This document shows, in pieces, positions 1 to 12,959 of a stretch of DNA of 64,000 nt (position 1 is the first letter of the stretch; every line of letters begins with the position of its first letter). The stretch spans positions 222,435 through 286,434 of the forward strand of contig JBAWUJ010000093.1 of the NCBI GenBank assembly GCA_037176705.1, read 5' to 3'. Source of the DNA: Molossus alvarezi. Lineage: Eukaryota > Chordata > Mammalia > Chiroptera > Molossidae. The notes under the pieces are model-generated. The model did not search any database, was not told where the DNA came from, and saw only the letters and a list, made by a program, of their open reading frames with translations. A program made the translations under genes and the position numbers.

Positions 1-507
1 GCTCCTGGCTCAGGAGAGAGCTGGAGAAGAAAACACCAAGAGTTTTGTGTTGAATCATTCCCTCATAGGACCATAGCCATCTTTTACAAAAAGCCTCTTT
101 CCAGATCCCCAGGGAGAATCAATGGTTCCTCCCCCAGAAATTTAACACTACCAGGCCAGATTAGAGAAATGCAAATTGAGGCTCATTAACATCTAGAGTG
201 CAATAGCAACCAAGTGCCCCACCGAGTGGAAATCCTCTTATGCTTGAGGGAATTTTCATTCAGCTGAGGGCTACAAATAAAATTTTCTCAAGTAACTGAG
301 TCTAATATCCTCCAGGAAAAAAAGGTAGAGGATGACTAAACCTTTTCTTGGCTTGCAAATCTACCCAGGAAAGTAAGACTTAACAGTGGTGTCTAATGTG
401 GGTCCTCCAACACTCATCAAAACCCAGTAGAGGAAGTCACAACCAGAAGAAGACCAACACCTACAGGAAAAACTTGGCAGACTCAAAAACCCACTGAGAC
501 AAGCAAA

Positions 508-1235
508 ATGGTGAGACAAAAAACAAATCCCAAATAAAAGCACAAGAGAATTTCACACAAGAAAACTTCAGAGTAATAATCATCAGGGAGCTCAACAGCA
601 TGAGTAAAGATATAGAAACATAGAAATAAAGAATGGCATAGCAGAAATAAAGAACACGTTAAAAGGAATAACCAGCAGAGTAAAGAAAGCTGAGAAATAG
701 ATCAGTAAATTGGAAGACTGTGTAGACAAAAATCACCCAATCAGGGAAAAAAAAAAAGTAAAAAATAGGAAGGCAACCTAAGATACTTGTGAGACAATAT
801 TAAACATAACAATATCTATATCATAAGTGTGCCAGAAGAAGAAGAAAATGAGCAAGTTTTAGAGAATATACTTGAAGAAATAGTAACAGAAAACTCCCCT
901 AGCTTGGTGAAGAAAAGAGGCATGCAAGTTTAAGAAGCCCAGAGAGCCCCAAGTAAGAAGAATTCAAAGAGGTCCACACAAAGACACCTAAAAAGTAAAT
1001 GCCAAAAATGAAAGACAAAAAGAGAATACTAAAGGCAGCAAGAAATAAGCAACAGGTTACCTACAAAGGAATCTCCATAAGGCTATCAGCTGACTTCTCA
1101 ACAGAAACACTACAGACCAGAAGGGAATAGCATAAAATAATCAAGGTAATGAAAAACAAGGATCTAAATTCAAGACTATTCTATCCATCACAGCTATCAT
1201 TCAAAATAGAAGGTGAAATAAAAAGCTTCCCAGAC
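508..1235 (+). pseudogene. L1-a ORF1 remnant (RNA-binding chaperone)
   Basis: Starts at an ATGGTGAGACAAAAA context equivalent to the ORF1 start of the other copies. Decayed coiled-coil segment, then text related to the ORF1p RRM/C-terminal domain (KNSKRSTQRHL-like, about 950-1010). In-frame stops occur within the first dozen codons. It ends next to an (AAAT)n run at 1238-1262. In an active L1 the product coats the L1 RNA as a trimer; this copy cannot encode it. Confidence 0.8.
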
Positions 1236-1364
1236 AAATAAATAAATAAATAAATAAATAGGCTAATGGACTATATTAGCACCAAAAAAGCACTGCAAGA
1301 AATGTTAAAAAACTTCTGTAATAAGCAGAAGAAATATAAAGGACACATAACCATAATAAACAAA

Positions 1365-4300
1365 ATGGCAATAAATAAGTACATACCAATAGTAACCTTA
1401 AACATAAGTGTATTAATCATTTCCATCAAAAGACACATAGTAGCTACATGGATAAAAAAGCATGACTCATATATATTATGTTTACAAGAGATCCACCTCA
1501 CAACAAAAGACTCACACAGTTTGAAAGTGAAGAGGTGGAAAAAAATCTACCAAGCAAATGAAAAGGAAAAAAAAAAAAAAGCTGGGGTAGCAAAACTCAT
1601 ATCCAAAAAAAAATGGACTTCAAAATGAAAGCCATAACTAGAGACAAAGAAGGCCACTACTTAATATTAAGAAGATCTATCCAACTGGAGGATATAACCT
1701 TGTAAACACATATGCACCCAATATAGGAGCACCAAAATACATTAAAAAAACTTCTGGAGGACTTCAAAGGAGGAATCAACAGCAATACAATCATGGCAGA
1801 GAACTTCAACACCCCATTGACATCACTGGGTAGATCCTTTAGACAAAATATAATAAGAAAACAGAGACTTTAAATAATACACTAAACCAATTGCATTTAA
1901 TAAATATTTATAAAGAATTACACCCCAAAACTGCAGAATACACATTCTTCTCACGTTCACATAGGATATTCTCAAAGATAGACATGGTAGGACACAAATT
2001 AAGTTTCTAGAACTTCAGGAAGATAGAAATCATATCAAGCATCTCCTCAGATCACAATGGCATCAAACTAGAAATCAATTATATCAAAAACATTAAAAAA
2101 CAATCAAATACATGGAGGCTAAACAACATGGTCTTAAGTAATGCATGGGCTATGACAGATTTCAAGAAAGAAATTAAAATCTTCCTGGAAACCAATGAGA
2201 ATGAACACTCATTAACACAAAATCAGTGTGATGCAGCCAAAGCAGTCCTCAGAAAAAAGTTCATAGCACTATAGGCCTACCTCAAGAAACAAGAAAAATT
2301 TTCAATTGACTTTTTAACCCTACAACTTAAATCACTATAAAGTAAACAAAATAAAAAAATCCAGTGCAAGAAGAAAGAAAGAAATAGTAAAGGGCAGAGC
2401 AAAAATCAATGATATAGAACAAAATAACAACAACAACAACAAAAATAATTCAAAAGATCAAAAAAACAAAGAGCTGGTTCTTTGAAAAGATAAGCAAATG
2501 GATAAACCCTTAGCCAGACACACAAAGAAGCAAAAATAGAAGACACAAATAAACAAATTAGAAACAAAAGAGGAAAAGTAACAACTGACATCACAGAAAT
2601 ACAAAGGATTGTTAACAAATATTATGAACAATTATATGCCAACAAATTGGACAATCTAAGCAAAATGTACACATTTCTAGTAACATATGATATTCAAAAA
2701 CTGAACTGGGAAGAGATTGAAAACGTGAATAGACCATTAACATCCATGAAGATTGAAGATGTAATCAAAAAACTCCCAGCAAGCAAAACTCCAGATCCAG
2801 ATGGCTTCATGGAGTTGTACTAAACATTCATAGATAATTTAACACCCATACTACTCAAACTATTCCCAAAAAACATCCAATAAGGAGGAAGAGTTTCCAA
2901 CTCCTTTTATAAGGCCAGCATAATTTGAGTAAAAAAAAAAGAAAGAAAAGAAAGAAACAACAGATAAAGGCACTACAAAGAAAGAAAACTACAAGCCCAT
3001 GATGAATATAGATGCCAAAATCCTTAAGAAAATATTAGCAAATTGGATCCAGTAATACAGTAAAAAAAATTATTCACCATGACCAAGTGAAATTAACCCC
3101 AGAGATGCAATGCTGGTATAACATTTGCAAATCAATAAATGTGGTACACCACTCAAGCAAAATGAAAGATAAAAACAATATGATCATATCTATAGATGCT
3201 GAAAAACATTCAATAAAATTCAGCACCAATGTATGATGAAAACAAAAAACAAAAAACAAAAAACAACTCAGCATGTGGGAATTCAGGAACCATATCTCAC
3301 ATAATAAAGGCCATATATAAAAAACCAACAGCCAACATCATTCTCACTGGGCAAAACAAAAGCATTTCCCTTAACAACAGGATAAAAACAGGAATGCCCA
3401 CTTTTGCCATGCTTATTTAACATAGTACTGGAAGTCTTAGCTACAGCAATTAGATAAGAAGAAAAAAAAAAAAAAAAAAGGGTCCTAATCAGAAAGGAGG
3501 AAGTGAAACTGTCATTATTTGCAAATGACATGGTATTGTATATAGAAAACACTAAAGACTCTATCAAAAATCTACTAGAGCTAATAAATGAATTTGGCAA
3601 AGTAGCAAGATACAAAATTAACATCAAGAAATTGATGCTATTTTTGTATTCCAATAATGAACTCAAAGAAAGAAAACTAAAAATAAATCCCATTTACCAT
3701 TGCAGCAAAAAAAAAAACAAAAAAAAACAACAACACTAAGATACCAAGAAATAAACTTAACAAAAAAGAAAAGGACCTGTTCTCAGAAAACTACAGGACA
3801 TTGAAAAAAGAAATAGAGGAAGATATAAAAATAGTGGAAGCATATACCTTGTTCATTGATTGGAAAAACTAATATAATTAAAATGTCCATAATACACAAA
3901 GCAATCTATAGATTCAATGCAATGCCCAGCAAAATACCAATGACATATTTCACAGAACTAGAAAAAATACTTCAGAAGTTTATATGCTACCAAAAAAAAC
4001 CCTGAGTAGCCAAAGAAATTTTGAAAAAGGTCAAAGTACGTGGGATCAGAATCCTGGACATCAGGTTATACTACAAAGCCTCTGTAATGAAAACAGCCTG
4101 GTACTGGCACACAAACAGACATCAAGATCACTGAAAGAGAACAGAGAACCCAGATATTGACATAAGACATTATACTCAATTAATATTTTACAAAGTTGGC
4201 ATGAACATACAATGGAGTACAGATAGCCTCTTCAATAAATGGTGTTGGGAAAATTGAACAGCTACATATAATAAAATGAAGCTAGACCACCAACTTATAC

Positions 4301-5555
4301 TATAAACAAGAATAAACTCAAAATGGATAAAAGACTTAAATGTGACTCGTGAATACATAAAAATCCTAGAAGAAAATGTAGGCAACAAAATTTCAGACAT
4401 CATACACAGCAGCCTTTTTGCCTATACATCTTCTAAGGCATGAGAGAAAAAGAAAAAAAATAAATAAATGGGACTACATCAAACTATACAGCTTCTATAC
4501 AGGAAAGGATACAAGCATCAAAATGGAAAGGGAACCCACTGTATGGGATAGTATAATTGCCAATGATACATCAGATAATGGCTTACTCTCCAAAATATAT
4601 AGAGCACTCATACAACTCAACAAAAGGAAGACAAAGAATGCAGTTAAAGTGAAATAAGCCATTTAGAGAAAGACAAATATCACACAATCTCACTTATTTT
4701 GGAAATATAATGAACAATACAAGCTGATGAACAAAAGAGACCCAGAGATATAGAAGTAGGGTATGGACAGACAAACCTCAAAAGACTGGGATGTGGGGGA
4801 GGAAAGAGTTAAACCTCAGAACTTATATGCATATATGCATAACCAATGGACATAGACAACAATACTGTGGGGGAAGGGTGGGGTTGAGAAGAGAGTGTCA
4901 ATGGGATAAAGAAAGAGAAACATCTGTAACAAAAATAAATTAATAAAAATATAAAAAGGGTAGAGCTCTAAATAGACACCTCTCAAAAAGGACATACAAA
5001 TGGTCAAGAGACATAAGAAAAAATGCTCAATGCCACTAGCTATCAGAGAGATGCAAATTAAAATGACTATGAGGTATCACCTCACACCTGTCAGAATGGC
5101 TGCCATCCACAAATCATCAAACAAGTTCTGGTGAGAGTGTGGAGAATAGGAGACTGCTGCTGGGAATGCAGACTAGTGTAGGCTCTGTGGAAAACAGTAT
5201 GGTGTTTCCTCAAAAATTTAAAAATTGATCTGCCATTTGACCCAGTGATTCCACTCTAGGAATATATCCTAAAAAGCCTGAAACACCAATCAGAAAGAAT
5301 ATATGTACCTCTATATTCATAGCAGCACTATTTACATTTGCTGAGATCTGGAATCAGCCCAAGTGTCCATCAATAGATGAGTGGGCAAAAAAGCTCTGGT
5401 GCATATACACAATAAAATGCTATGCAGTTGTAAGAAAGAAAGATCTCTTATCCTTTGAGATGACATGGAAGGACCTGGAGAGAATTATGCTAAGCAAAAT
5501 AAAACAATCAGAGAAAGACAAATATCACATGATCTCACCTATTTGTAGAATATAA
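1365..5555 (+). pseudogene. L1-a ORF2 remnant (endonuclease/reverse transcriptase)
   Basis: Starts at the conserved MAINKY context. The endonuclease segment includes CLQEIHLTTKDSH (about 1480). The RT active-site box at 3518-3529 reads FAND instead of FADD. The frame is lost repeatedly. The coding part is interrupted at about 4655 by a nested L1 3' end and resumes at about 4958 with the segment equivalent to [13 protein letters not shown]. It ends at the usual SLI-C-R/G-I then TAA at 5553-5555. Confidence 0.85.
4655..4957 (+). mobile_element. Short 5'-truncated L1 3' end nested in L1-a ORF2
   Basis: About 300 bp holding the last ORF2 codons, a full 3' UTR (gaaacatctgtaacaaaaat near the end) and an A-rich tail. 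The flanking ORF2 pieces rejoin with nothing missing: ...ttaaagtg before it continues into ggtagagctctaaat after it, which together give the KKWAELNRHL-equivalent codons. This shows insertion and not duplication of L1-a. A target-site duplication is at best a few A-rich bases. Confidence 0.75.
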
Positions 5556-5977
5556 TGAGGCTGATGAGCAAAATAGACCCAAAGACATAGAAGTAGGGTA
5601 CACAGTTTCAAACCTCAGAAGAGGGGGTGTGGGTAGGAAAGAGATAAACCAAAGAATTTATATTCATATATGCATAACCAATGTACAGACACAACAATGC
5701 AGGAGGATGGGGGGGTGGGATCAGGAGAAAGGTGTCAAGGGGGGGAAGGAGAAACATCTGTAACAAAAATAAATTAATACATAAATAATAAAAAAAGAAT
5801 AATGACCTTTTTAATAGATTTCCAAACTTTGCTTCATTTATGTCATCTCTACACTTTTTTGGCAATTAGTTTTGCTGCTGTCTTTCTTTCCAGTGATGTA
5901 CATTTTTAGCATCCTCCCACTGCTCCTAAAGCCTTCTTTCTTCGGCTTGTTTCTGCAGCTTCCCACTTTGTCTTTGA

Positions 5978-5991
5978 GCTCCCTCTGCTGG
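5978..5991 (-). promoter_or_regulatory. CTCF-like motif
   Basis: GCTCCCTCTGCTGG differs at one position from the reverse-complement CTCF core GCGCCCTCTGCTGG. It lies in non-repeat sequence. Single motifs of this kind occur by chance, so binding is only a suggestion. Confidence 0.3.
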
Positions 5992-6604
5992 CCCTAAGAG
6001 GGTTGCAGAGTTGATTTCTTTTGGAATACATAATATAAACTAGAGTATACAGAATGAAAGTAAGCATATTAATTAACTCCGTTTTAGTTAGAGAAAATTA
6101 AATATTGTCTTGATTCATACATTTTAGTGTAACTGGAAATTGGGGTATTTATTTGGCACAGTATGAATGACTGATTCAATCAAAATTTATATTAACAAAA
6201 AAGCAATGTGGCTACTTTATTTTTTCATCTTAAATATTGGATCTATGCAAAAGTCCATGTGAGTTGTGCAGATTTTATTGATTTCTGGCTTGGACACAAT
6301 GAGATATGTACACATGTGTTTTGAAAGGAACAAAAATATATTTGATTCATGGTAGTGCATTTATCTACCCATTTCACCTTCTTTTCTTTTAGACTCCTTT
6401 AAAAGTGTGTTTGAGGATGTTACTATTTATCATATTCAACACAACTGATGGTTTGAGTTTTTTTTTTATAATAACTGGATGTTCACCAGAAAAGACTTAT
6501 CAAGTATTGATTTTCCAAATAAATTTAGATACCACTGATTTGAAGGAGATCGTGAGAGTTACAGTTTCCCTCACATATAATTTTAGTAGCTGTAAGTACT
6601 CTCC

Positions 6605-6710
6605 TGTTTGTTCTGAATTGCAACTGAACTAGCTCTATGACCTTAGGAAAGGAGCTTAATTTGTATGGATTTAATTCACTAATTGCAGAATAAAGAAATT
6701 GCGTGAGGGC
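6605..6710 (+). repeat. Possible MIR SINE remnant
   Basis: The order actagctctatgacctta, then gagcttaattt, then gcagaataaagaaattg follows the MIR core (tagctgtgtgaccttgggcaa..., then taaaatg...). Strongly diverged. Confidence 0.4.
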
Positions 6711-7669
6711 ATCCCTAATGATTTAGTCTTAATTGATATATTATCTGCATAATAACTTTTCCAATGAAAGTTGTATAGTAAAGATTTATCTGAACTTTTA
6801 AACTTCTTTAATTTATACTGTAGAACTTGGATGTTTTATGTTTGGCATGTGAAAGAAATATTCAAACAATGGCTTTTATGGAAAACTTAAAACATCTTTA
6901 GAAGTATAAACATTAGTTATATATATTTGATTTGTTTATGAACAGTCTCCAGGAAGCTGAAAACAGCTAAGATGATGTGCATAAACCAAAGTGGACCTGC
7001 AAGTGTAGAAAAAGTAAAGTAGGAAAAGTTTCAAAAAGAAATATTTTCTTCTTGGTATTTGCCTTTGAGTGGAAGCAGCTGGCTATTTGAAACCTTACCT
7101 GAAGTTACACACCCAGCAGGATCACATATTATTAGTAAGATTAATGTGTTTTTCTAGGAAGCAGCCAACCTCAAATGCAATTAGTATAAAATAAGTTATC
7201 AACTTGGATGTTGTAAAAGGAACTACCAATCTATTAAAACAAGAAGAATGATGTAATAACAAGTGTCAATTGGAAGGCAATCATGTCAAAGTAAAAAAAA
7301 AAGATAATTGGAGTGGACCCTTGTCAGTGTCGCCAGCTATGTTCAAGGAGATGATGCTTTGATCATGTAACACGTGATTTGAGAGCACTTGGAAAGGAGG
7401 GAGCACTCCTTTGTCATCGGAGCATAAAACATTTCTGCATCCTTCCTCAACCAGGACATATCCTCATCAAGCTGCCTTTAGATCTTGTGATCTTCCTTTT
7501 GGAACAAGATTGGGTTCATTTGGCAAACAGGGATATTTCTTACTTCTTGTATATTTTATTTGTAATTATAAATAAATAGATTCATTGTGTGATATATCAA
7601 CAAATCTAGTGAGAATTTGGGCAACATGAGCTGGATCATCCCTTCCTGAGATGATGATCATCATATCAG

Positions 7670-7685
7670 AAAAAATAGGACTCAA
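7670..7685. repeat. Target-site duplication, left copy, of L1-b
   Basis: aaaaaataggactcaa matches 8215-8230 (aaaaaataggcctcaa) at 15 of 16 bases and brackets the L1 fragment. Confidence 0.85.
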
Positions 7686-8214
7686 CCTGAAACACCAATC
7701 AGAAACAATATATGTACCCCCACATTCATACCAGCACCATTTACAAAAGCTAATATCTGGAAACAGCCCAAATGTCCATCAGTAGACAAATGGATAAAAA
7801 AGCTGTGGTACATATACACAATTGGGTACTATGCAGCTGTTAGAAAGATCTCTTATCCTTTGACACTACACGGAGGGACCTGGAAAGTATTATCCTGAGC
7901 AAAACATGCTAATCACAGGGAGAAAAGTATCATATGATCTCACTTATTGGTGGAACATAATGAACATAACAGTCTGAGGACCAGGGTAGTCCCAGAGACG
8001 TGGAAGTGGGGTACAAACTGACAATCCCCTGAAGAGGGTGCAGGGGGGAGAGATAAACCACAGAACTTATATACATGCAAGTATGAACAATAGACATGGA
8101 CAACAAAGGTGGGGACTGGGTGGGGAGGGAGAGGTAAGGAGGAATCAGTGGGGGGGGAAAGGAGAAACATCTGTAACAAAAATAAATTAATTAAAAAATA
8201 AAATAAAATAATAA
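7686..8214 (+). mobile_element. L1-b: 5'-truncated L1 3' end
   Basis: Begins in the last part of ORF2 (segment corresponding to PETPIRKNICTPMF) and runs through the 3' UTR to an AAATA-rich tail. The 16-bp flanking duplication (7670-7685 and 8215-8230, one mismatch) shows an ordinary target-primed insertion, and the near-identity of the duplication suggests it is not very old. Confidence 0.92.
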
Positions 8215-8230
8215 AAAAAATAGGCCTCAA

Positions 8231-8626
8231 AGAAGTAAGATCCGACCTTCCACAAAAGAGAGCATTTCTTATTGCCTACCCAAGTCCCAAATCCCTCAAT
8301 TCTCAAAGACTCCTATATCATCAATATTTAGTGTGTAAAACCACAATCAGTACTTTACAATGACCAAGAATTGTTTTATTTCTCAAATCTCTAATATTAA
8401 TACCAATCTCAGAGTTACCTATTATATAGGTCTTTCACTCCCTTTACTATCACTCTTCTCCCGTAGTAAAAGACTGTTTTTTGGATTCCTTCATTTGCTT
8501 CCAGTTTAGACACCCCAAAGTCTCACTTTCTTTCCAATGCTTTTTGGAGCTGGTGGTCAATAACATAAAACTGTTTTATCAGTCCCCTCAACTCCCTCCC
8601 AACACTGCTTTAGTTATTTTGTGTCT
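8231..8626. other. Low-copy stretch, nothing recognised
   Basis: No convincing ORF, repeat or RNA gene seen. Confidence 0.5.
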
Positions 8627-8832
8627 AGCTAATATTTATTGAAAATTTACTATGTGTCAGGCAATTTACAGAGATTCTTCGATCTAATTTGACCAACCCT
8701 ATGAGGGTTCTGCCCCCATTTTATAAAAGAAGAACTTAAGTTTTTGAGAAGATGAGGAGGTTGTCCAAACTCACATAATTTGTAAGTAGCAGAGGCAGGA
8801 CTCTAAGCCACATTTGTCACTAAGACCTTCAC
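8627..8832 (-). repeat. MIR SINE, antisense
   Basis: Reverse complement of the MIR consensus is easy to follow: ctaatatttattgaaaattt, actatgtgtcaggca, accctatgagg, cccattttataaa, gtccaaactcacataat and gcagaggcaggactctaag in the right order. MIR is an ancient mammalian tRNA-derived SINE. Confidence 0.85.
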
Positions 8833-9076
8833 CCTTTTTTTTTTTTATGAATTAATTTTTGTTACAAATGTTTCTCCTTTTCCCCCCACTGATTCCCCTC
8901 TCTCCTTCCCTCCCTGTCCTGTCACCAGTTTGTTGTCCATGTTCAATGTTCATGCATACATGCGTATAAGTTCTGTGGTTTATCTCTCCCCCACCACCCC
9001 CTATTCTGGGGATTGTCAGTCTGTACCCCACTTCCACGTCTCTGGGACTACTCCATTCCTTAGACTGTTATGTTCA

Positions 9077-12000
9077 TTATATTCCACAAATAAGTGAGAT
9101 CATATGATACTTCTCTTTCTCTATTTGGCTTGTTTCACTTAGGATGATACTCTACAGGTCCCTTTGTGTAGTCTTAAAGGATAAGAGATCTTTCTTTCTT
9201 ACAGATGCATAGTACTCCATTGTGTATATGTACAACAACATTTTTATCCAATCGTCTACTGAGGGACACTTGGGCTGTTTCCAGATCTTAGCTATTGTAA
9301 ATAGTGCTGCTACAAACATGGGGGTACATATATTCTTTCTGATTGGTGTTTCAGGCTTCTTAGGGTATATTCTTAGAAGTGTGATCACTGGGTCAAATGG
9401 AAGTTCATTTTTTAATTTTTTGAGGTAACACCATATTGTTTTCCATAGTGGCTGCACCAGTCTGCATTCCCACCAGCAGTGTACTAGAGTAGCTTTTTCT
9501 CCACACCCTCACCAACACTTGATGTTTTATGATTTGTTGATGGCGGCCATTCAGATAGGTGTTAGGTGATACCTCATTTTTGTTTCAATTTGCATCTCTC
9601 TGATGATTAGTGATGTTGAGCATTTCTTCATGTATCTCTTAGCCATTTGTATGTCCTGTTTGGAGAGGTGTCTATTTCGTTCCTCTACCCATTTTTTCAT
9701 CGGGGTCTTTGTTTTCCTTCTGCTGAATTCTATGAGCACTCTCTATATATTAGAAATTAACCCCTTATCTGATATACAATTGGTAATTATGCTCTCACAT
9801 ACAGTGGGTACCCTTTCCATTTTGATGATTGTATCTTTCGCTGTGCAGAAGCTTTTGAGTTTGATGTAGTCCCATGTGTTCATTTTCTCTTTTGTTTCTA
9901 TTGACTTAGGTGATGTATCAGTGAAAATTCTGTTGCATATGATGTCTGAAATTTTGTTGCCTACAGTTTCTTCTAGGATTTTTATAGATTTATGAGTCAC
10001 ATTTAAGTCTTTGATCTTGTGTAGGGTGTAAGTTGATGGTCTAGTTTCATTTTTCTGCATGTAGCTGTCCAATTTTCCCAGCACCATTTATTAAAGAGTC
10101 TGTCCTTACTGCACTGTATACTATTTCCACCTTTGTCAAATATTAACTGAGCATATTGCCTTGGGTTCATTTCTGGGTTCTCTTTGCTGATCCACTGGTC
10201 TATATGCCTGTTTTTGTGCCAGTACCAGGCTGTTTTGATTATGGTGGCTTTGTTGTATAAGCTGAAATCTGGTAATGTGATCCCTCCAACTTTGTTCTTC
10301 CTTTTAAGATTGCTGTGGCTATTCAAGGTCTTTTTTGGTTCCCTATGAATTTTTGAACTACTTTTTCTAATTCTCTGAAGTATGCCGATGGTATTTTGAT
10401 GGGGATTGCATTGAATCTACAGATTGCTTTGGGTAATATGGACATTTAATGATGTTAATTCTCCCAATCCATAAACAGGGTATGTGCTTCTACTTTAAAT
10501 AATATCTTACTATATTTCTTTTTTCAATGACCTGCGAATAGGTTCTTTATTTTTTTGGTTAAGTTTATTCCTAGGTATCTTAATTTCTTTGCAGCAGTGG
10601 CAAATGGGATTGTTTTCTTAGTTTCTCTTTCTGTGAGTTTATCCTTGGTGTATAAGAATGCCATCGATTTCTTGATGTTAATGTTGTATCCTGCTACTTT
10701 GCCAAATTAATTTATTAAGTCTAGTAAATTATTGATGGAGTCTTTGGAGTTTTCAACGTATAGTATCATGTCACCTGCGAATAATGACAGTTTCACTTTC
10801 TCCTTTCCAATTTGTATCCCTTTTATTTTCTTTTAATGTCTGATTGCTGTTGCTAAGCCTTCCAGTACCATGTAAAATAAGAGTGGCGAAAGTGAGCATC
10901 CTTGCCTCATTCCTGTTCTTAAGGGAAATGCTTTTAGTTTTTGCCCATTGAGTATGATGTTGGCTGTAGGTCTTTCTTATATGGCTTTTATTATATCTAG
11001 ATATGATCCCTCTATTCCCACATTGCTGAGCATTTTATCAGAAATGGATGCTGTATTTTGTTGAAGGCTTTTTTGGCATCTATTGATATGATCGTGTGGT
11101 TTTTATTCTTCATTTATGTGGTGTATCACGTTTATTGATTTGCACATATTGTGCCAGCCTTGCATCCCTGGGATGAATCCCCCTTGGTCATGGTGGATAA
11201 TTTTTTTGGTGTATTGCTGGAACCGATTTGCTAGTATTTTGTTCAAAATTTTGGCTTCTATGTTTATCATAGAAGCCTGTGGTTTTCTTTCTTTGCAGTG
11301 TCTTTTTCTCGTTTTGGAATTAGAATTATGCTGGCCTCCTAGAACGATATTGGAAGACTTCCTTCTTCTTGAATTTTTTCAAATAGTTTGAGAAGAATGG
11401 TTTTTAGTTCTTCTTTGAATGTTCACTACAATTCCCCCATGAAGCCATCCGGGCCTCAGCTTTTGTTTGCTGGGAGAGTCTAGATTACATCTTCAATTTC
11501 TTTTGTGGTCATTAGTCTGTTCCAGTTTTCTATCTCTTCTCGATGTGATTTTGAGAGACTATGTGTTTCTAGAAATTTGTCCATCTTGCTTAGATTGTCG
11601 AATTTGTTGCCATATAATTGTTCATAATATCTGTTAACGATACTAACATCTGTGGTGTCAGTTATTATTTCTTCTCTTACATTTCTGATTTTGTGTGTTT
11701 GGGTTCTCACTCTTTGTTCTTTGGTGAGTCTAGCTAAGGGTCCGTCAATCTTTTTACCTTTTAAAAGAACCTGCTCTTTGTTTCATTGATCCTTTGAATT
11801 GTTGTTTTGGTCTCCATGTCATTGATTTGTGCTCTGATTTTTACTATTTTTTTCCTTCTACTTGCTCTCGGGGTTTTCTTTCTCTTTGCTTTCTAGTTCT
11901 TTAAATTGTGAGGTTTAGATGGTTTATTAGAAATTATTTTTGTTTCTTGAGGTAGGCCTGTATTGCCATGAACTTCCCTCTCAGAACTGCGTTCGCTGCA

Positions 12001-12857
12001 TCCCATAGATTTTGTGTTGTTGTGTGTTCATTTTCATTGGTTTCCAGAAAGTTTTATTTCCTTCCTTGATCTCCATGGTAATGCATTCATTGTTTAATAA
12101 CTTGCTGTTTAGCCTCTATGTTTTCAAATGTCTTTGTATGTTCTTGTTCAAATTGATTTCTAGTTGCATGCCACTGTGTCATGAGAAGTTTCATGATATG
12201 CTTTCAATCTTCTTGAACTTGCAGAGGCTTAGTTTGTGTCTTCACATGTGCGCTATCTTTGAGATTGTTCCCTGTGCACTGGAGAAAAATGTGAATTCTG
12301 CAGTTTTGGAGTGTAATTCTCTGTCGATATCTATTAAGTCCATTTGGTGTAGTGCTTTATTTAGAATCTGTGTTTCCTTGTTAATTTTTTGTCTACAAGA
12401 TCTATCCAGTGATGTCAGTGGGGTATTGAAATCCCTTGCTATGATTGTATAGCTGTTGATTTCTCCTCTGAAGTCGTCCAAAAGATATGTTGGTGCTCCT
12501 AAATTGACTGCATATATGTTTACCAAGGTTATATCTTCCTGTTGGATAGATACTTTCAATATTATGGAGTGGCCATCTTTCTCTGTAGTTATATCCTTCA
12601 TTTTGAAATCTACTTTATCAGATATGAGTACTGCTACCCCAGCTTTCTTTCTTTTTCTTTCTATTTGCTTGAAAGATTTTTTTTTATCCCTTCACTTTCA
12701 ACCTATGTGAGTCTTTGTTTGTGAGGTAGGTTTCTTGTAAACAACATATTTGTGACTCATGCTTTCTTATCCAGTCAGCTACTCTGTGCCTTTTTATCGG
12801 AGCATTCAAATCATTCACATTTAAGGTGATAATTGATATGTACTTACGTATTGCCAT
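9077..12857 (-). pseudogene. L1-c ORF2 remnant
   Basis: Minus-strand start ATG at 12857 (MAI-R-KY context) and stop at 9077-9079 after SLICGI-equivalent codons, close to the full family length of about 1,260 codons. Open segments remain in shifted frames: endonuclease 12601-12242, middle 11710-11480, C-terminal 10326-10003, 10087-9743 and 9457-9152. The RT box at 10770-10781 reads FAGD. Confidence 0.9.
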
Positions 12858-12959
12858 TTTTGTTTAGTGTGGTTCTATTTATTTTCCTATTTCTTCTACT
12901 TATTACAGTAGTTTTTTTAACATTTCTTGGAGTGCTGGTTTGGTGTTAATGTATTCCCT

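Larger units (their letters stand above)
1..5795 (+). mobile_element. L1-a: LINE-1, 5' end outside window, nested insertion in ORF2
   Basis: LINE-1 retrotransposon in sense orientation. Bases 1 to about 507 are the distal 5' UTR, which matches the 5' UTRs of L1-d, L1-e and L1-i (shared aaatcctctta and taactgag blocks). ORF1 remnant follows from 508, ORF2 from 1365, a 3' UTR after 5555 and an A/T-rich tail ending near 5795. A second 3' end lies inside ORF2 (4655-4957). Many stops and frameshifts make it inactive. The true 5' start lies left of the window. Identification rests on recognisable endonuclease, reverse-transcriptase and C-terminal segments and on alignment by eye with the other copies here. 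Confidence 0.93.
5796..7669. other. Low-copy stretch, no gene seen
   Basis: AT-rich sequence between two L1 insertions. No ORF over 75 codons looks like a protein I know and no splice-bounded exon is apparent. It contains a CTCF-like motif (5978-5991) and a possible MIR remnant (6605-6710). Confidence 0.6.
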
